Shown: positions 17,898-27,947, counted from the stretch's first letter. The stretch is DNA of 64,000 bases from Lachnospiraceae bacterium (GCA_021628825.1 JAJXRY010000001.1:1736001-1800000), one strand, 5' to 3'. The notes: generated by a model not told the origin, from the letters alone. Numbers and translations: made by a program.

Positions 17898-17953
17898 CTG
17901 ACAGTTACAGTTTTCAGTTATAGTTTCAGTTACAGTTACAGTTTCAATTTCAA
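17898..17953. repeat. hexanucleotide microsatellite
   Basis: Degenerate CAGTTA/CAGTTT/CAATTT hexamers run up to the stop codon of the M20 peptidase gene. Slippage here could change the 3' end of that gene. Confidence 0.75.
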
Positions 17954-19395
17954 TTACTTCTCCGCACAGATCAGATTCTTATAGAATTGCACGGCGCCGG
18001 GCAGGCAGTTATATTCAATGCACTCGTTCAGGCCATGCATGCCCTTCATCTGCTCCGGTCCGAAAACCACAGGTGCAAAGCGGATGCAGTTGTCACATAC
18101 CGGACTATAGAACTGTGCATCGGTAGCCCCGGTCATTACATAAGGGCTGGATGGCAGTCCCGGAAAGGTCTGTGCAATCACCTGTTCCATCAGACGATAC
18201 CCCTCGCCATGGATATCTACGGGCTTTGTATAGTCATTAGAATGGATAATTTCTGTCTCTAAACCGTATTTGGAAGCCAGATTCCTGATAATTTCAAGAC
18301 TTTCCTTTTCTCCCTGATGGGGAATAAAACGCATATTGGCTCCAAGGGTTGCTTCCTGCGGAATCACATTATAGGCATCGGAACCGGACTGCATGGTAAA
18401 TGCAATCGTTGTCTGCAGCATGGCTCCTGCCTGTGCACTGATCTTCGGAAGTACTGCTTTTAAGAGCGGCTTAAACAGCCACATATTTCCAAGCACCAGC
18501 TTTAAACCGAAAGAGGCATATGGTGCCAGAGAAGTAAACATGGCAGAAACCTCCGGAAGCATCTTCTTTTGGAACGGTGAATGCTTCTCTACTTCGGTTA
18601 CAAAAGCACAAAGGCGTGCAATCGGTGTTCCCTTGGACGGTGCACTGGCGTGTCCTCCATTACTTTTTGCAGTAAACTTCACGTCGGCTTTGCCCTTCTC
18701 AAAGACACCCACCATTGCAAAGTTTCCATGAATTCCTCCAACGGGTTCCGTAATGATGGCTCCACCCTCGTCACACAGAAGGAACAGCCGGATTCCTCTT
18801 CGCTGCAGTTCCTTTACAAGCTTCGGTGCTCCGTCTCCTGCCCATTCTTCGGTACAGGAGGATGCCAGATACACATCCGTCGGCGGCACAAAGCCTTCCG
18901 CAAGCAGTTCTTCCACTGCCTCCAGAAAAGCCATTACCGTGCACTTCGTATCCGCCGTACCTCGTCCCCATACCTTACCATCTGCAATATCGCCGGAAAA
19001 AGGAGCATGAATCCACTCTCCCTCTGCCGGAACGACATCCTGATGACTCATCAGAAGGATCGGCTTTTCGGACGATTTTCCCTTCCAATAATATAACAGA
19101 TTTCCGTCTATTTCGGTTTTCTGAAGCTCTTTATGTACCAATGGGAAAAGCTCCTCTAAAACCTTATGAAATCCAAGATATTTCTCTACTTCCGCCTCTC
19201 CGGCATGTGAGGTCGTGTCACACTGTACCATCCTGGAAAGCTTTTCGGCAAGCCGGAGTGCCTCTTTTTCATCTGCTTCCGGCTGATAATCGGAAGTTTT
19301 GTCCGGCATCAGAAGAGTCCGGATTATTGCAATCAGTAACAATAAAATGATGATCAGAAGTATTCCAAGTAAAAACCAATCCTACATATTTCATA
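17954..19395 (-). CDS. M20 family metallopeptidase, membrane-anchored (frameshift at start)
   Basis: About 480 residues. Restored start ATG 19395 gives MKYVGLVLLGILL as a TM anchor; the T5 run at 19371-19375 must be T4. Otherwise translation can only begin at TTG 19342. Metal ligands are visible: H100 in LLMSHQDVVP, D131 in GRGTADTK, E165/E166 in CTEEWAG (TTG numbering), and GMHGLNE near the end. The lid domain holds SNGGHASAPSKGTPI. Resembles carboxypeptidase PM20D1/CPS1-like M20 enzymes. The next minus-strand genes upstream encode a probable transporter pair, so it may hydrolyse imported peptides or N-acyl amino acids. Confidence 0.85.
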
Positions 19396-19517
19396 ATTCT
19401 CTTTCCTTCTTTCTTCGTAACCGTTTCTTTTTTTATTGCAGTTACCTTTCCTGCTTTATCAATAAATGAGTATAACTATTCAAAATTCTCAACCTGAATC
19501 TGATCAAAATAATATCC

Positions 19518-20212
19518 TTACTCTGCCTGGTCTTTCTTTCCCTTCTTAAAGGAAATCCACGCTACCAGAATGGCAACTGCGCCGGACGGAATAATCATAA
19601 AGCTGGTCGATCCGATCAATCCCGGTACAAAAATAAACAACACACTCATCAACACAAGCGGGAATACGGCAATGTGCATATTCTTACGGTAATATTTATA
19701 CGCCATTGCTCCAAACAATGCCGGAACCACGTTTTCAAACGCGGGCTGCAATACTTCACTCTGCAATATCGGCTGCAGCGGAACCATCAAAAGAACGCCG
19801 ACGGCCAGAACCAGAATTGTAACCAGCGATGAGGTTGCAATCGAAATCGTAGATATAATTTCGTTTTCGGGTGTTCCGGTCTTCGCTCCCACCATATCAC
19901 GTGCATTGACAGCACACGGAATCTTCATATTAATTAAGTTTCCTGTAATAAATGCAAGGTATCCGCCACCGGAACCCAGCATCGGTGTATAGATCAAAAA
20001 AACTCTGCCACACTACTTACCAGCCATACCAGTCCTACAGACAAAAAGGCTCTCGCCACAGCCTTAAGGTCCGGATAGGCTCCTAAAATTTTTTTCCTAT
20101 CAGAAACGGTGCGCCAACCAGCATTACTAACGTAACCGCACTTACTATCCTTCCGATTACATGCGTGCGTTTCCGGTATTCTTCCCACGCACTTGTTTTA
20201 TTTTTCTTCCAT
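19518..20212 (-). CDS. multi-TM protein, partner of the DUF5058 protein (frameshifted)
   Basis: About 230 residues: hydrophilic start (AWEEYRKRTHVIGRIVSAVT), then about six TMs with GSGGGYLAFITGNLINMKIPC, AVNARDMVGAKTGTPENEI and NVVPALFGAMAYKYYRKNM. Shifts are near 20200, at the A7/T7 runs near 20090 and at 19996-20002. I do not know a named family. It sits between the M20 peptidase and the DUF5058 gene and all three face the same way, so a two-subunit transporter feeding the peptidase is a reasonable inference. Confidence 0.65.
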
Positions 20213-20527
20213 AATTTTTCGTGTCCCTTCTTAATTATTACTCATTTCTATGTATCTACTTTTTATTTATATATCTATTTATCATGCTTACTCTTAGCTG
20301 CTACTGTTACCATTTACTTTTTAATTACTATCTTTATCTGTTACTATCTACTTCTATGGCTCTGCTGTTATTACTATTTACTCTCATTGCTATCTGCCTC
20401 ATAGCTGCTTGCTTTTATCACCATCTGCTTCGATAGTCATATATCTCTGTTGCTGTCTGCTCCTATGGCTGCTTATTTTTCGGTTTTCTGACATTTCATT
20501 TTCAAAGCAAGACTGTAAAATTCAAGC
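20213..20527. other. pyrimidine-rich low-complexity spacer
   Basis: Consists of loosely repeated TACTATCTAC, GCTGCTAT and TATCTGC words on the plus strand. No gene, promoter or terminator that I can support. The open frames crossing it are compositional. Confidence 0.6.
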
Positions 20528-21284
20528 TTAGATCAGTCCGACAATCACAGCGGCTGCCATACCGGCGATCATGCTTCCTGCAATGGAAAAGCTGTCCACC
20601 CAGCCAATCTTTTTCTTTTCTGATAAAAATACGAAGATTCCCATTACCAATGCAGAAACCACCATAACCACCAGCGGAATGATGTCACCGTTAAAGGTGA
20701 ACAGACCATTTTTCAGAAATAAACCCACCAATATAACGGCCAATGTAGGTACTTACAAGTCCAATAAACATTGCAGTCATCGCAAGATCTGCAAAACCGG
20801 CCGAGCCTGACTTACCGGAAGAAGAATTCTTCGTAAGCTTCTGTGTATACTTTTTATTTAGGAAGATGGACAAGACCATACCCCACATAATACAGATACT
20901 CATCAACAGGGCAATCGTAGAAAATGACGTTGCTGTCATTTCAGCTGCAGAAAGTGTCGTCATTCCTACCTGCTCCGCTGCCGCCTGCGCTACCTGTGTC
21001 TCATAATGAAGCGCTCCGATCACGGAAAGACGAAGCCACGGCCACGGTGTTCCCAGACTTCCGGAAAGTGCAATGACTCCCAGTAAAATTCCAATACTCG
21101 GCAGTACCGAAAAGGTTGCACTTGAAATAATGGTCCGTTTCATTTTCGTTTCATCCATTCCCAGTGCCTTGCCCGCCCGATAAGCCCTGATGAGGAAAAT
21201 CACGCAGACAACTGCCACAAATGCAATGATGCCGCCACAAATGAGGTACATGGGCGCGCTGTTCAACTGATTTAAAATCGTCAT
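20528..21284 (-). CDS. DUF5058 family membrane protein (frameshifted)
   Basis: About 251 residues, seven to eight TMs. Starts MTILNQLNSAPMYLICGGII after GGAGTGTAGAGTT. Typical DUF5058 segments: MKRTIISSATFSVLPSIGIL, TPWPWLRLSVIGALHYETQV and the C-terminal DSFSIAGSMIAGMAAA. One shift at the T5 run near 20711-20715 (GGFISEK then NGLFTFNGD). DUF5058 proteins are uncharacterised transporters often found beside the kind of protein at 19518 and M20 peptidases. Confidence 0.8.
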
Positions 21285-21402
21285 AACTCTACACTCCTCT
21301 ACTTTCATTGATTCAATCTATCTAAGATTATGCCACATCAACTTCAAAAGTTCCACTCGATCTTTTCTAAAGAGCGAACCAGGGATTAAAAACAGATTGT
21401 CA

Positions 21403-21489
21403 AAAAGTTATATACACTTATATAAGAAATCAAAAGTTATATACAGTTATATAAGAAATTAAAAGTTATATAAGCTTATATATGAAGTG
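21403..21489. repeat. 29-bp tandem repeat with inner dyad, three units
   Basis: AAAAGTTATATACACTTATA-type units start at 21403, 21432 and 21461, with the third diverging. Each contains GTTATATA facing TTATATAAG, so each can form a small palindrome. It lies upstream of the DUF5058 unit and could be regulatory. Confidence 0.8.
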
Positions 21490-21527
21490 AATAATGAATA
21501 CTTCTTTTACTCTGTCTTTCGGGAAAT

Positions 21528-21561
21528 GAAACAGGGCATTCCTGCAGGAATGCCCTGTTTC
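21528..21561 (-). terminator. 34-bp perfect palindrome, terminator
   Basis: GAAACAGGGCATTCCTG (21528-21544) is followed directly by its exact reverse complement (21545-21561). It lies just after the lipoprotein gene on the minus strand and most likely ends that transcript. Confidence 0.85.
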
Positions 21562-21597
21562 TTATTCCATATGCTTCTTCCTTCTGTTCTATCCTAC

Positions 21598-22879
21598 TTA
21601 CCCGTACACCTGTAAAGCTCCGTAATAAACTGCGATTGTTCCTTTATCCTGTACAAAAGATGCTACATCATCAGGAGCATACCGCAACAGATAATAATCC
21701 ATATCGTGAAGAATGTAATAAATTTCCTTAATATAAGTGACATCATGTGTCTCTTTTGCCTGACGCGTGTTCTCGATCAACTGGTTAAGATCCGCGGTAA
21801 GCATATCATTCTTAAGCAATCCCTTCATCTCTTCCATCAAAGCGATAAAGTTATCCGCGTCAAAACGGTTGTAGGTATATACCGGCTGCCCGTGCTCTTC
21901 CTCATATTGCTGATAGTCCTTCCAGTAGGAATCCATGTCCGTGATCTCTTCGGCATTCTGCGAATATTCCTTCCACGCATCCACTGCCTCCTGCTCCAGC
22001 GAATAACCAATCTGGATGTCTCCCTTCTGATCGACATAATTCCAATAAAGATCCTCCGGGTCTGCCATTCTTTCAAACAACCGGTCATACAAATAACTAT
22101 ATTCCATTGCCAGATTGGCAACCTTAATATTCTCAGTAAGCCGCGTAATGTCCTCTTCCGACATTCCCTGAAGGCAGGCATTCCGCCGTTCCAGAACGGT
22201 TTCTTTCGAAGGAACGTCCGCACCTTCTTCGAGCAGATCTTCGGCAGTTCCTTTCAGCAGTTCCTCTTCCCCGTTCTTTGGTCCAACCCACACAGTCTGC
22301 AAAAATCTCTTCAAAGGCAGGCTCCAGCACCTTCCAAACCTCCAGAGACGGACTTGCTGTAATCAGATACGTTCCACCGCTCACATCGTTTTCCGGATTG
22401 TTCAATGTAATTGTCAGCCACAACGACGAATCCAGTTCTTCTGTATACCGCCATCCGGTGATCCCATTCTCCAGCTTCAATTCGTCTATCGTCACGCCGG
22501 TTCCACACATGCCAAACGACGGCTGATATCCCAGCACGAAAATATCCTCCGGATAATCTTTCTGCCAGAAACGGATCGCGCAGGAATACAGATTATCCTC
22601 TTTTTCCAGATCCTCTTCTAATAAAATCTGGTACTCCCAGTCGGTAGGCAGACCAATCGAAAGATAAAACTCATCCGAACGATAAGCAACATTTCTTGAT
22701 ATACCATCTGCATCCACTTCTTCTGTGGTCTGCTTCTCCTCATCCTGCACCGTCGAACCGCTCTCTGTTTCATCCATACTCTTCGTATCCTGTACAGAAT
22801 TTGAAGAATTTCCACATGCCGTCATCATGCAAATCGAAGTCATCACTGCCAGCATCGAGAGCAAAATCTTTCTCTTCAT
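21598..22879 (-). CDS. lipoprotein of unknown function (frameshifted)
   Basis: About 426 residues when joined. Lipoprotein signal with lipobox MTACGNSS, then an acidic linker. A first domain includes LSIGLPTDWEYQILLEEDLE and FGMCGTGVTIDELKLENGI. A helical, Glu/Tyr-rich second half follows (ITRLTENIKVANLAMEYSYL, NRFDADNFIALMEEMKGL). The frames meet near 22283-22290 (FADCVGWTK then NGEEELLKG). No named family is recognised. The start after a GAGAGTCTGTGATG context lies 38 bases downstream of the MerR-type gene, suggesting co-transcription. Confidence 0.7.
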
Positions 22880-22917
22880 CACAGACTCTCCTTTCTGCAA
22901 ATGCTACAACATTACCG

Positions 22918-23361
22918 CTATTCCAGTCCCCGTACTTCCTTGAACATCTCCCGCACTTCCTCCGGCACCTCTTCCGGCCTCATCGACTTCACCCGGTCTT
23001 CATTTCCATCCACAATTGCCACATCGTAATACCAGCATTTATAAGCGATCATGTCCTTTACATGGTTCATGCGCGCAATCTCGGCTTCCACAACTTCCTT
23101 CTGCTTTAAAAATAACTCCCTGCGCTTTTCATAGGTTGCACTTCCTTCGGTGCACCACTGCATAAACTGCTTGATATCCCGGATTTCCAGCCCGGACTTC
23201 TTAAGACATTCGATAACGCGAAGTGCCTCAATTTCCCGGTCATCAAATTTACGGATCCCGGACTCCCGCTTCATATTTGGAAAAAGTCCTTCCTTATCAT
23301 AATAACGCAATGTCGAAACAGGCAGTCCGAACATTTCTGATACTTGTCCAATTGTATACAT
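22918..23361 (-). CDS. MerR family transcriptional regulator
   Basis: 147 residues, intact. N-terminal winged helix MYTIGQVSEMFGLPVSTLRY and YDKEGLFPNMKRESGIRKF, then ALRVIECLKKSGLEIRDIKQ, and a long dimerisation helix (about 80-118). No paired cysteines for metal sensing; KCWYYD near residue 108 carries a single Cys. Of the type often annotated with aldo-keto or stress loci. Its likely target is its own operon with the lipoprotein, or the upstream aldolase gene 14 bases away on the same strand. Confidence 0.9.
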   Translation of the reverse strand: MYTIGQVSEMFGLPVSTLRYYDKEGLFPNMKRESGIRKFDDREIEALRVIECLKKSGLEIRDIKQFMQWCTEGSATYEKRRELFLKQKEVVEAEIARMNHVKDMIAYKCWYYDVAIVDGNEDRVKSMRPEEVPEEVREMFKEVRGLE

Positions 23362-23375
23362 TGAAATCTCCTATC

Positions 23376-24414
23376 TTACAGTGCCAGAATATCCTGCACC
23401 AATTCGTTTACTTCTTCGTCTGTGGTGGACCAGCTTGTACAGAAGCGCACCACGCTGCGTCCATCCGGCAGCACTCCATCCAGCTCAAAAATATATTTCT
23501 GCGAAAGCTTTTCTTCCTGCTCCTTCGACAAAATCACAAACTGCTGATTCGTGTAGCTTCCCATGTATTCCGGGATCTCTTTTCTTGTGAAAGGCTTCCT
23601 TAATCCGCATTGCCTGCTCATCTGCCTTTTTCGTAATCGTGAAATAGGTTCCGTCCTTCAAAAGCGTGTAGAACTGCAATCCCAGCAGCCAGCCTTTCGC
23701 AAGAACTGCGCCATTCTGTTTCATATAGGTCTTAAAGTGGCGCTTCAGCTCCTCATTCACCAGAATAACGGCTTCCCCAAACATCGCACCACACTTGGTT
23801 CCTCCAATATAAAACACATCCGTAAGCTCTGCCAGATCCTTTAAGGTTACATCATTCACCGATGCGCCCAGTCCGTATCCCATTCTCGCGCCATCCACGA
23901 ACAGGTACATTCCATATTCCTTACATACCCGGTGAAGCTCCTGTAATTCTTTTAACGAATAAATCGTTCCATATTCCGTTGGAAATGAAATATATACCAA
24001 TTTCGGTTCGGTCAGATATTCTGCCTCTCCGTGCTCAAAATAGGAAGAAGCACATTCCCGCACCTGCTGCGCCGTGATCTTACCTTCCGTTGACGGAAGT
24101 TCAATAATCTTATGTCCGGTGTTTTCGATGGAAGCGGCTTCATGGCAGTTGATATGTCCTGTTTTTCGGACAAACGACACTCTGGATCGGATTCAATGCT
24201 GCGGCACACACCACAAAAATTCGCCTGTGTTGCTCCCTGGGAAAAAATATACGGCCGGATCTTCCCTGCCAATCAGCTTTTTAATCTCTTCGGCAGCTTT
24301 CGTACACCATTCATCTGTTCCGTATCCCGGATAATTGTTCGCCCGATCGGCCTTCATTGCTTCATAAATACTCTCATGCGCGGCATGGTTGTAATCATTA
24401 TTAAATCGTATCAT
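23376..24414 (-). CDS. ltaE: low-specificity threonine aldolase / beta-eliminating lyase (frameshifted)
   Basis: About 345 residues, PLP-dependent. Start MIRFNNDYNHAAHESIYEAM, then YPGYGTDEWCTKAAEEIKKL. Middle: TGHINCHEAASIENTGHKI, PKLVYISFPTEYGTIYS, LFVDGARMGYGLGA. PLP lysine in DVFYIGGTKCGAMFGEAV. The C-terminal part (ELDGVLPDGRSVVRFCTSWS) is in another frame. Shifts near 24140-24250 (two or three) and 23590. Reaction: threonine or allo-threonine to glycine plus acetaldehyde. Supplies glycine in many Firmicutes. Confidence 0.85.
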
Positions 24415-24485
24415 CTCTTGTCTCCTCTCTGTTAATCAAGTGGGCTATGTTGCTTTCCTTTCACAATTTTGGTTTTTAAAAATAA

Positions 24486-24748
24486 TTAATTCATAATCCG
24501 TGGGACTAGGACACCAGTTTTTCCTAAATCATACAACTCATCCGGGCAAATATCCTGACCATCAGGCCATACGACCGTAAAAACCATCCGTAGTAACCTT
24601 CTTAAAATATTCAAGTATCCGCAGCTTTCCATACCATTCTCCCTGAATATAAGGCTCTACATCAAAATATTTTTTCTCCATTATCAAATTCTACTAATAT
24701 CTGATAAGCACATACTGCTTCCACTTTAACTGCCGTTGGACGTAACAT
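24486..24748 (-). CDS. DUF2442 protein (frameshifted)
   Basis: About 86 residues when joined: MLRPTAVKVEAVCAYQILVE, FDNGEKYFDVEPYIQGEWY, then TVVWPDGQDICPDELYDLGK. Shifts at the T6 run near 24672 and at TTTT near 24583. Ends 11 bases after the DUF4160 gene starts its downstream neighbour order; the two form the common DUF4160-DUF2442 pair. These pairs are often listed as possible toxin-antitoxin modules, but that function is not established. Confidence 0.75.
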
Positions 24749-24759
24749 AATTCCACCTC

Positions 24760-25026
24760 CTACCGTAAAGGTTCAATTTTGAAATAGCCATCTCCATGAC
24801 TTAACAGTTGCCAGTTTGCATTCAATTCTTCCTCATGAATTGCCATCCACGCTAATAATAATTTCATTTGTTTATTCGGAAGTTTTCCTTCTAAAACTTC
24901 TCCATCTATTCCAACAACAACTTCCTCATTTCCATAAATTGCATGTATATGAGGCTTGTTATGCCGTCCACCTTTCTCACTTTGCATTCTTACAATAATT
25001 CCATAAAACATAGATAAAGCTGGCAT
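24760..25026 (-). CDS. DUF4160 protein
   Basis: 88 residues, intact: MPALSMFYGIIVRMQSEKGG, then RHNKPHIHAIYGNEEVVVGI and LLAWMAIHEEELNANWQLLS. HNKPHIHAxYG is the family hallmark. ATG 25026 is chosen over the upstream ATG at 25053 because AAAGGAGGGGAAAGGT precedes it. Upstream partner of the DUF2442 gene, 11 bases apart. Confidence 0.88.
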   Translation of the reverse strand: MPALSMFYGIIVRMQSEKGGRHNKPHIHAIYGNEEVVVGIDGEVLEGKLPNKQMKLLLAWMAIHEEELNANWQLLSHGDGYFKIEPLR

Positions 25027-25104
25027 ACCTTTCCCCTCCTTTATACATACCATACCACATAACCCCCACTAAAAAAATAGTAAAGTTTACCCTGTGCAGG
25101 ACAA

Positions 25105-25148
25105 CAAAAAAAGAAAAGACAGATACTGCCTGACACAATATCTGTCTT
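25105..25148 (-). terminator. terminator of the amine-dehydrogenase operon
   Basis: AAGACAGATA (25116-25125) pairs with TATCTGTCTT (25139-25148). Read on the minus strand the stem is followed by TTTTCTTTTTTTG. It ends the minus-strand operon after the Fe-alcohol dehydrogenase gene. Confidence 0.88.
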
Positions 25149-25180
25149 CCTTATAATCAATACGTCCTGCAAATTCTTCC

Positions 25181-26341
25181 CTACCTGCAGCTAAGCAAGA
25201 TCTGCTTTACATCAGAAGCGTCCAGCTTAACATATGCCCTTGAGGCAATTCCGCTTGTCCTTACTGCTTCTGCTGCCATTTCATCAAACAGGTCCTCCGG
25301 TACACACGCCTCAGAAAGTGTTGCCGGCATTCCAAGTGACTGATTGAACTCTCTGACCCTTTGGATTCCAAGCTCTGCCGCTTTCCGGTTATCAGCCTCT
25401 TCTACGCCAAATACCTCTCTTGCAAATCTTGCAAAACGGGGTGCCGTTGTGTCCGATAATACATAGCTCATCCAGGCCGGTGTCAGTACCGCCAGGCCTA
25501 CTCCGTGTGTGATGTCATAATAGGCACTGATTACATGTTCAATGGGATGAACACTCCAGGCGCCACCCTTTCCAACGGTAAGCAGATGATTCAGCGCTAC
25601 TGTGGATGACCACATCAGATTGGAACGTGCCTCGTAATTTTCCGGCTCATCCATGGCCTTGCGGGCATATTTTATTACGGTTTTCATTACCGCTTCACTG
25701 AGCACATCCGTGATATATGCCTCATCATTCGGCTGGAAGTACTGCTCCATTACGTGGGACAATATATCAACCGCACCGGCTGCTGTCTGCTTTGAAGGCA
25801 GGGTATATAAATAGGTCGGATCACAGATCGATAACACGGGATATAAAAGAGGATGGTTGATCTCCAGCTTCTCATGGGTCTTCTCATTGCTGATTACCGC
25901 TCCGGAATTCATTTCCGAACCGGTCGCACAGATCGTAAGGACTACCGCAACCGGAAGCGCCTTTTTCACAAGACCTCTGTCCTTAACCAGATCCCATGGC
26001 TCTCCATCATAGCAGGCTGCCGCCGCAATATGCTTGGATGCATCGATGGTGCTCCCACCTCCGACAGCCAGTATGACCTGTATTCCCTTTTCTTTACAGA
26101 TGGCCGCTCCCTTTTCCACGGAAGTCAGCTTCGGATTCGGCTCTATTCCCGGAAGCTCTGACACTTCAAAATCCGCAAGAAGCTCCCTGATCTTATCATA
26201 AAGGCCACTCCTTTTGATGCTTCCGCCACCATAAACAAGCAGAACCTTGTTTCCATATTTTGCTAGTTCTGCAGGCAGGCACTGTACCTGATCCTTACCA
26301 AATCTGATATCTGTTGGTATATGAAATGTGAAATTATTCAT
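25181..26341 (-). CDS. iron-containing alcohol dehydrogenase
   Basis: 386 residues, intact, BDH-like group III enzyme. Start MNNFTFHIPTDIRFGKDQ follows AAAGGAGATCTT; an in-frame ATG nine codons upstream lacks a site. NAD(P) loop GGGSTIDASKHIAA near residue 95. Metal ligands lie in the AGAVDILSHVMEQYF segment and in WSVHPIEHVISAYYDITHGVGL (His residues). Reduces aldehydes to alcohols or the reverse. It is the last gene of the amine-dehydrogenase operon, so an aldehyde released by amine or opine oxidation is a plausible substrate (inference). Confidence 0.93.
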   Translation of the reverse strand: MNNFTFHIPTDIRFGKDQVQCLPAELAKYGNKVLLVYGGGSIKRSGLYDKIRELLADFEVSELPGIEPNPKLTSVEKGAAICKEKGIQVILAVGGGSTIDASKHIAAAACYDGEPWDLVKDRGLVKKALPVAVVLTICATGSEMNSGAVISNEKTHEKLEINHPLLYPVLSICDPTYLYTLPSKQTAAGAVDILSHVMEQYFQPNDEAYITDVLSEAVMKTVIKYARKAMDEPENYEARSNLMWSSTVALNHLLTVGKGGAWSVHPIEHVISAYYDITHGVGLAVLTPAWMSYVLSDTTAPRFARFAREVFGVEEADNRKAAELGIQRVREFNQSLGMPATLSEACVPEDLFDEMAAEAVRTSGIASRAYVKLDASDVKQILLSCR

Positions 26342-26382
26342 AAGATCTCCTTTCTCTGCTGAAATCATAAAGTTTAAGCACC

Positions 26383-26457
26383 TGTCTGTTCAGAACTTCA
26401 ATCATAAAAACCACTGTCAACGTAACCTTCGTTTACTCATGAAGTTCTGAATAGTCA
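26383..26457. repeat. 75-bp inverted-repeat element between operon genes
   Basis: TTCAGAACTTCA (26389-26400) faces its exact complement TGAAGTTCTGAA (26440-26451). The pairing extends outward with mismatches (CTGTTCAG versus CTATTCAG), the same G/A asymmetry as the ends of the 133-bp MITE. No target duplication is visible. It may be a shorter relative or an mRNA stabilising/attenuating hairpin. Confidence 0.6.
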
Positions 26458-26466
26458 CACAGCTTT

Positions 26467-27595
26467 CTAAATCTTGGCCTTATACCGGTCATAGTGTAAT
26501 TCCCCAAGATCCACATCCGTCTTTCCTGTCACAATAAGCTTTGCCAGCTGCTCTCCGACTGCAGGTGCAATTCCAAAGCCGTGTCCGTTGAAGGCGCATG
26601 CCACATATAATCCCGGAATTTCATCCACTGTTCCAAGAGAAGGTACACCATCCGAAGAGGCATCCATCCATCCTGCCCAGGTACGCACAATCTTTGCATT
26701 GGCAAGATCCGGGAAGTATTTCATGATTCCGCGGCAGATACAGGGTGCTGTTTTAGAGGAGTTTACCGGTGTTCCATTATCCTTATTGTATCTCTCTAAG
26801 CCTGAGGATCCTCCGAATACGAATGAGCCATGCTTTGTCTGATGTCCGTAAAAGTCCGCCTCCGCAGTACCAAGCATCTGGTCAAACATATGAGGCTGCG
26901 CTTCGGTTACCAGACATTCCAACAACGAGTTGGTCATCGGAATGTCGATCCCCACTGTTGTAAGAATCTCCCGTGAATCAAGACCGGCTGCAACAAGCAC
27001 GTTCTCGCCTTCATAAACATGATTGGGAGTGATGACCTGCCTTATTTTCCCTTTTATCACCCGAAGCTCTGTTACAGGCTCTCCTGTTATAAATGTGACA
27101 CCGAGCCTTCTTGCCATTTTATAATAGCCCAGTGTGGTCGTGAGCGGATTGGCATGTCCGTCGGTAGGACACCAGCTGGCACAGATTACCTCATCAGACA
27201 AATACGGGTTGATCGCCCTGACCTCATCTCCATCAATCATCCGGACATCCAGTCCGACATTTCTTGCGCTGTCTGCAAGCCTTGTAAGGATCTCCCTGTG
27301 CTTTTCCGTCTTACCAAGCCGGAGATTTCCATCCTGATGATATTCACAGTCTACCTCCAGTTCCTCGGATAATGTCGGCCACAGATTTCTGATTCCATAC
27401 ATAACAAGCGGAAGCTCCCTGACATCTCTTCCCGATTGTCTTACCCCTCCGCCATTTCGTGATGAACCACCATTTCCAATATGGTCAGAGCCTTCCAGGA
27501 CGATTACCTCAATTCCCATTTTTGCCAGATAATACGCTGTGGCACATCCGATGATTCCACCACCGATAATTACGACCTCTGCTTTTTGTCTTCAT
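26467..27595 (-). CDS. FAD-dependent oxidase, DadA/opine oxidase B-like subunit (frameshift at start)
   Basis: About 375 residues. Restored start ATG 27595: MKTKAEVVIIGGGIIGCATAYY gives the GxGxxG FAD loop; the T5 run at 27582-27586 must be T4. The open part continues VIVLEGSDHIGNGGSSRNGG and GVRQSG, ending PGLYVACAFNGHGFGIAPAV. Belongs to the DAO/glycine-oxidase family, like the beta subunits of opine oxidases, hydrogen cyanide synthase HcnC and dye-linked proline/D-hydroxyproline dehydrogenases. The gene start is one base from the BFD-like gene stop. Catalytic subunit oxidising a secondary amine or D-amino acid. Confidence 0.85.
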
Positions 27596-27596
27596 A

Positions 27597-27935
27597 CTAT
27601 CCGTCCTCCCTTTCGTCCGGTGCCTCATTTGCAAATATCTTCATTTCAATCGGACGCATCGGCACCCTGCTTGTTGCCGGTTCAAGCTCTGCCGGGGAAA
27701 CTCCAAGCTCTCTTGCCACAATCCCCTTGACAAGCCTGCTGCAGGTCTGTCCCTGACAAAGTCCCATACCTGTTCTTAAGTACCTCCTGATCTCTGTGAG
27801 TGTCCACATTCCATCATGTACGGCCTTTCGGATTTCTCCCTTAGTGATCTCCTCACAGCGGCAGATTAACATATCATCATCCGGTCCCGGAACAAAGGGA
27901 CCGATATCTCTTGATCTATCATTTACTGAATTCAT
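27597..27935 (-). CDS. BFD-like [2Fe-2S] protein
   Basis: 112 residues, intact. The core MLICRCEEITKGEIRKAV plus MGLCQGQTCSRLVKGIVARE supplies C-x-C and C-x4-C ligands of the bacterioferritin-associated ferredoxin fold. Such a domain is often fused at the C-terminus of the alpha subunit of opine or sarcosine oxidases; here it is a separate chain. TAGGAGGAGTGTACT precedes the ATG. It probably passes electrons within the dehydrogenase complex. Confidence 0.88.
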   Translation of the reverse strand: MNSVNDRSRDIGPFVPGPDDDMLICRCEEITKGEIRKAVHDGMWTLTEIRRYLRTGMGLCQGQTCSRLVKGIVARELGVSPAELEPATSRVPMRPIEMKIFANEAPDEREDG

Positions 27936-27947
27936 AGTACACTCCTC

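Noticed and set aside
21403..21489. Possible CRISPR array with 29-bp repeats.
   Set aside because: Repeats are directly adjacent with no spacers.
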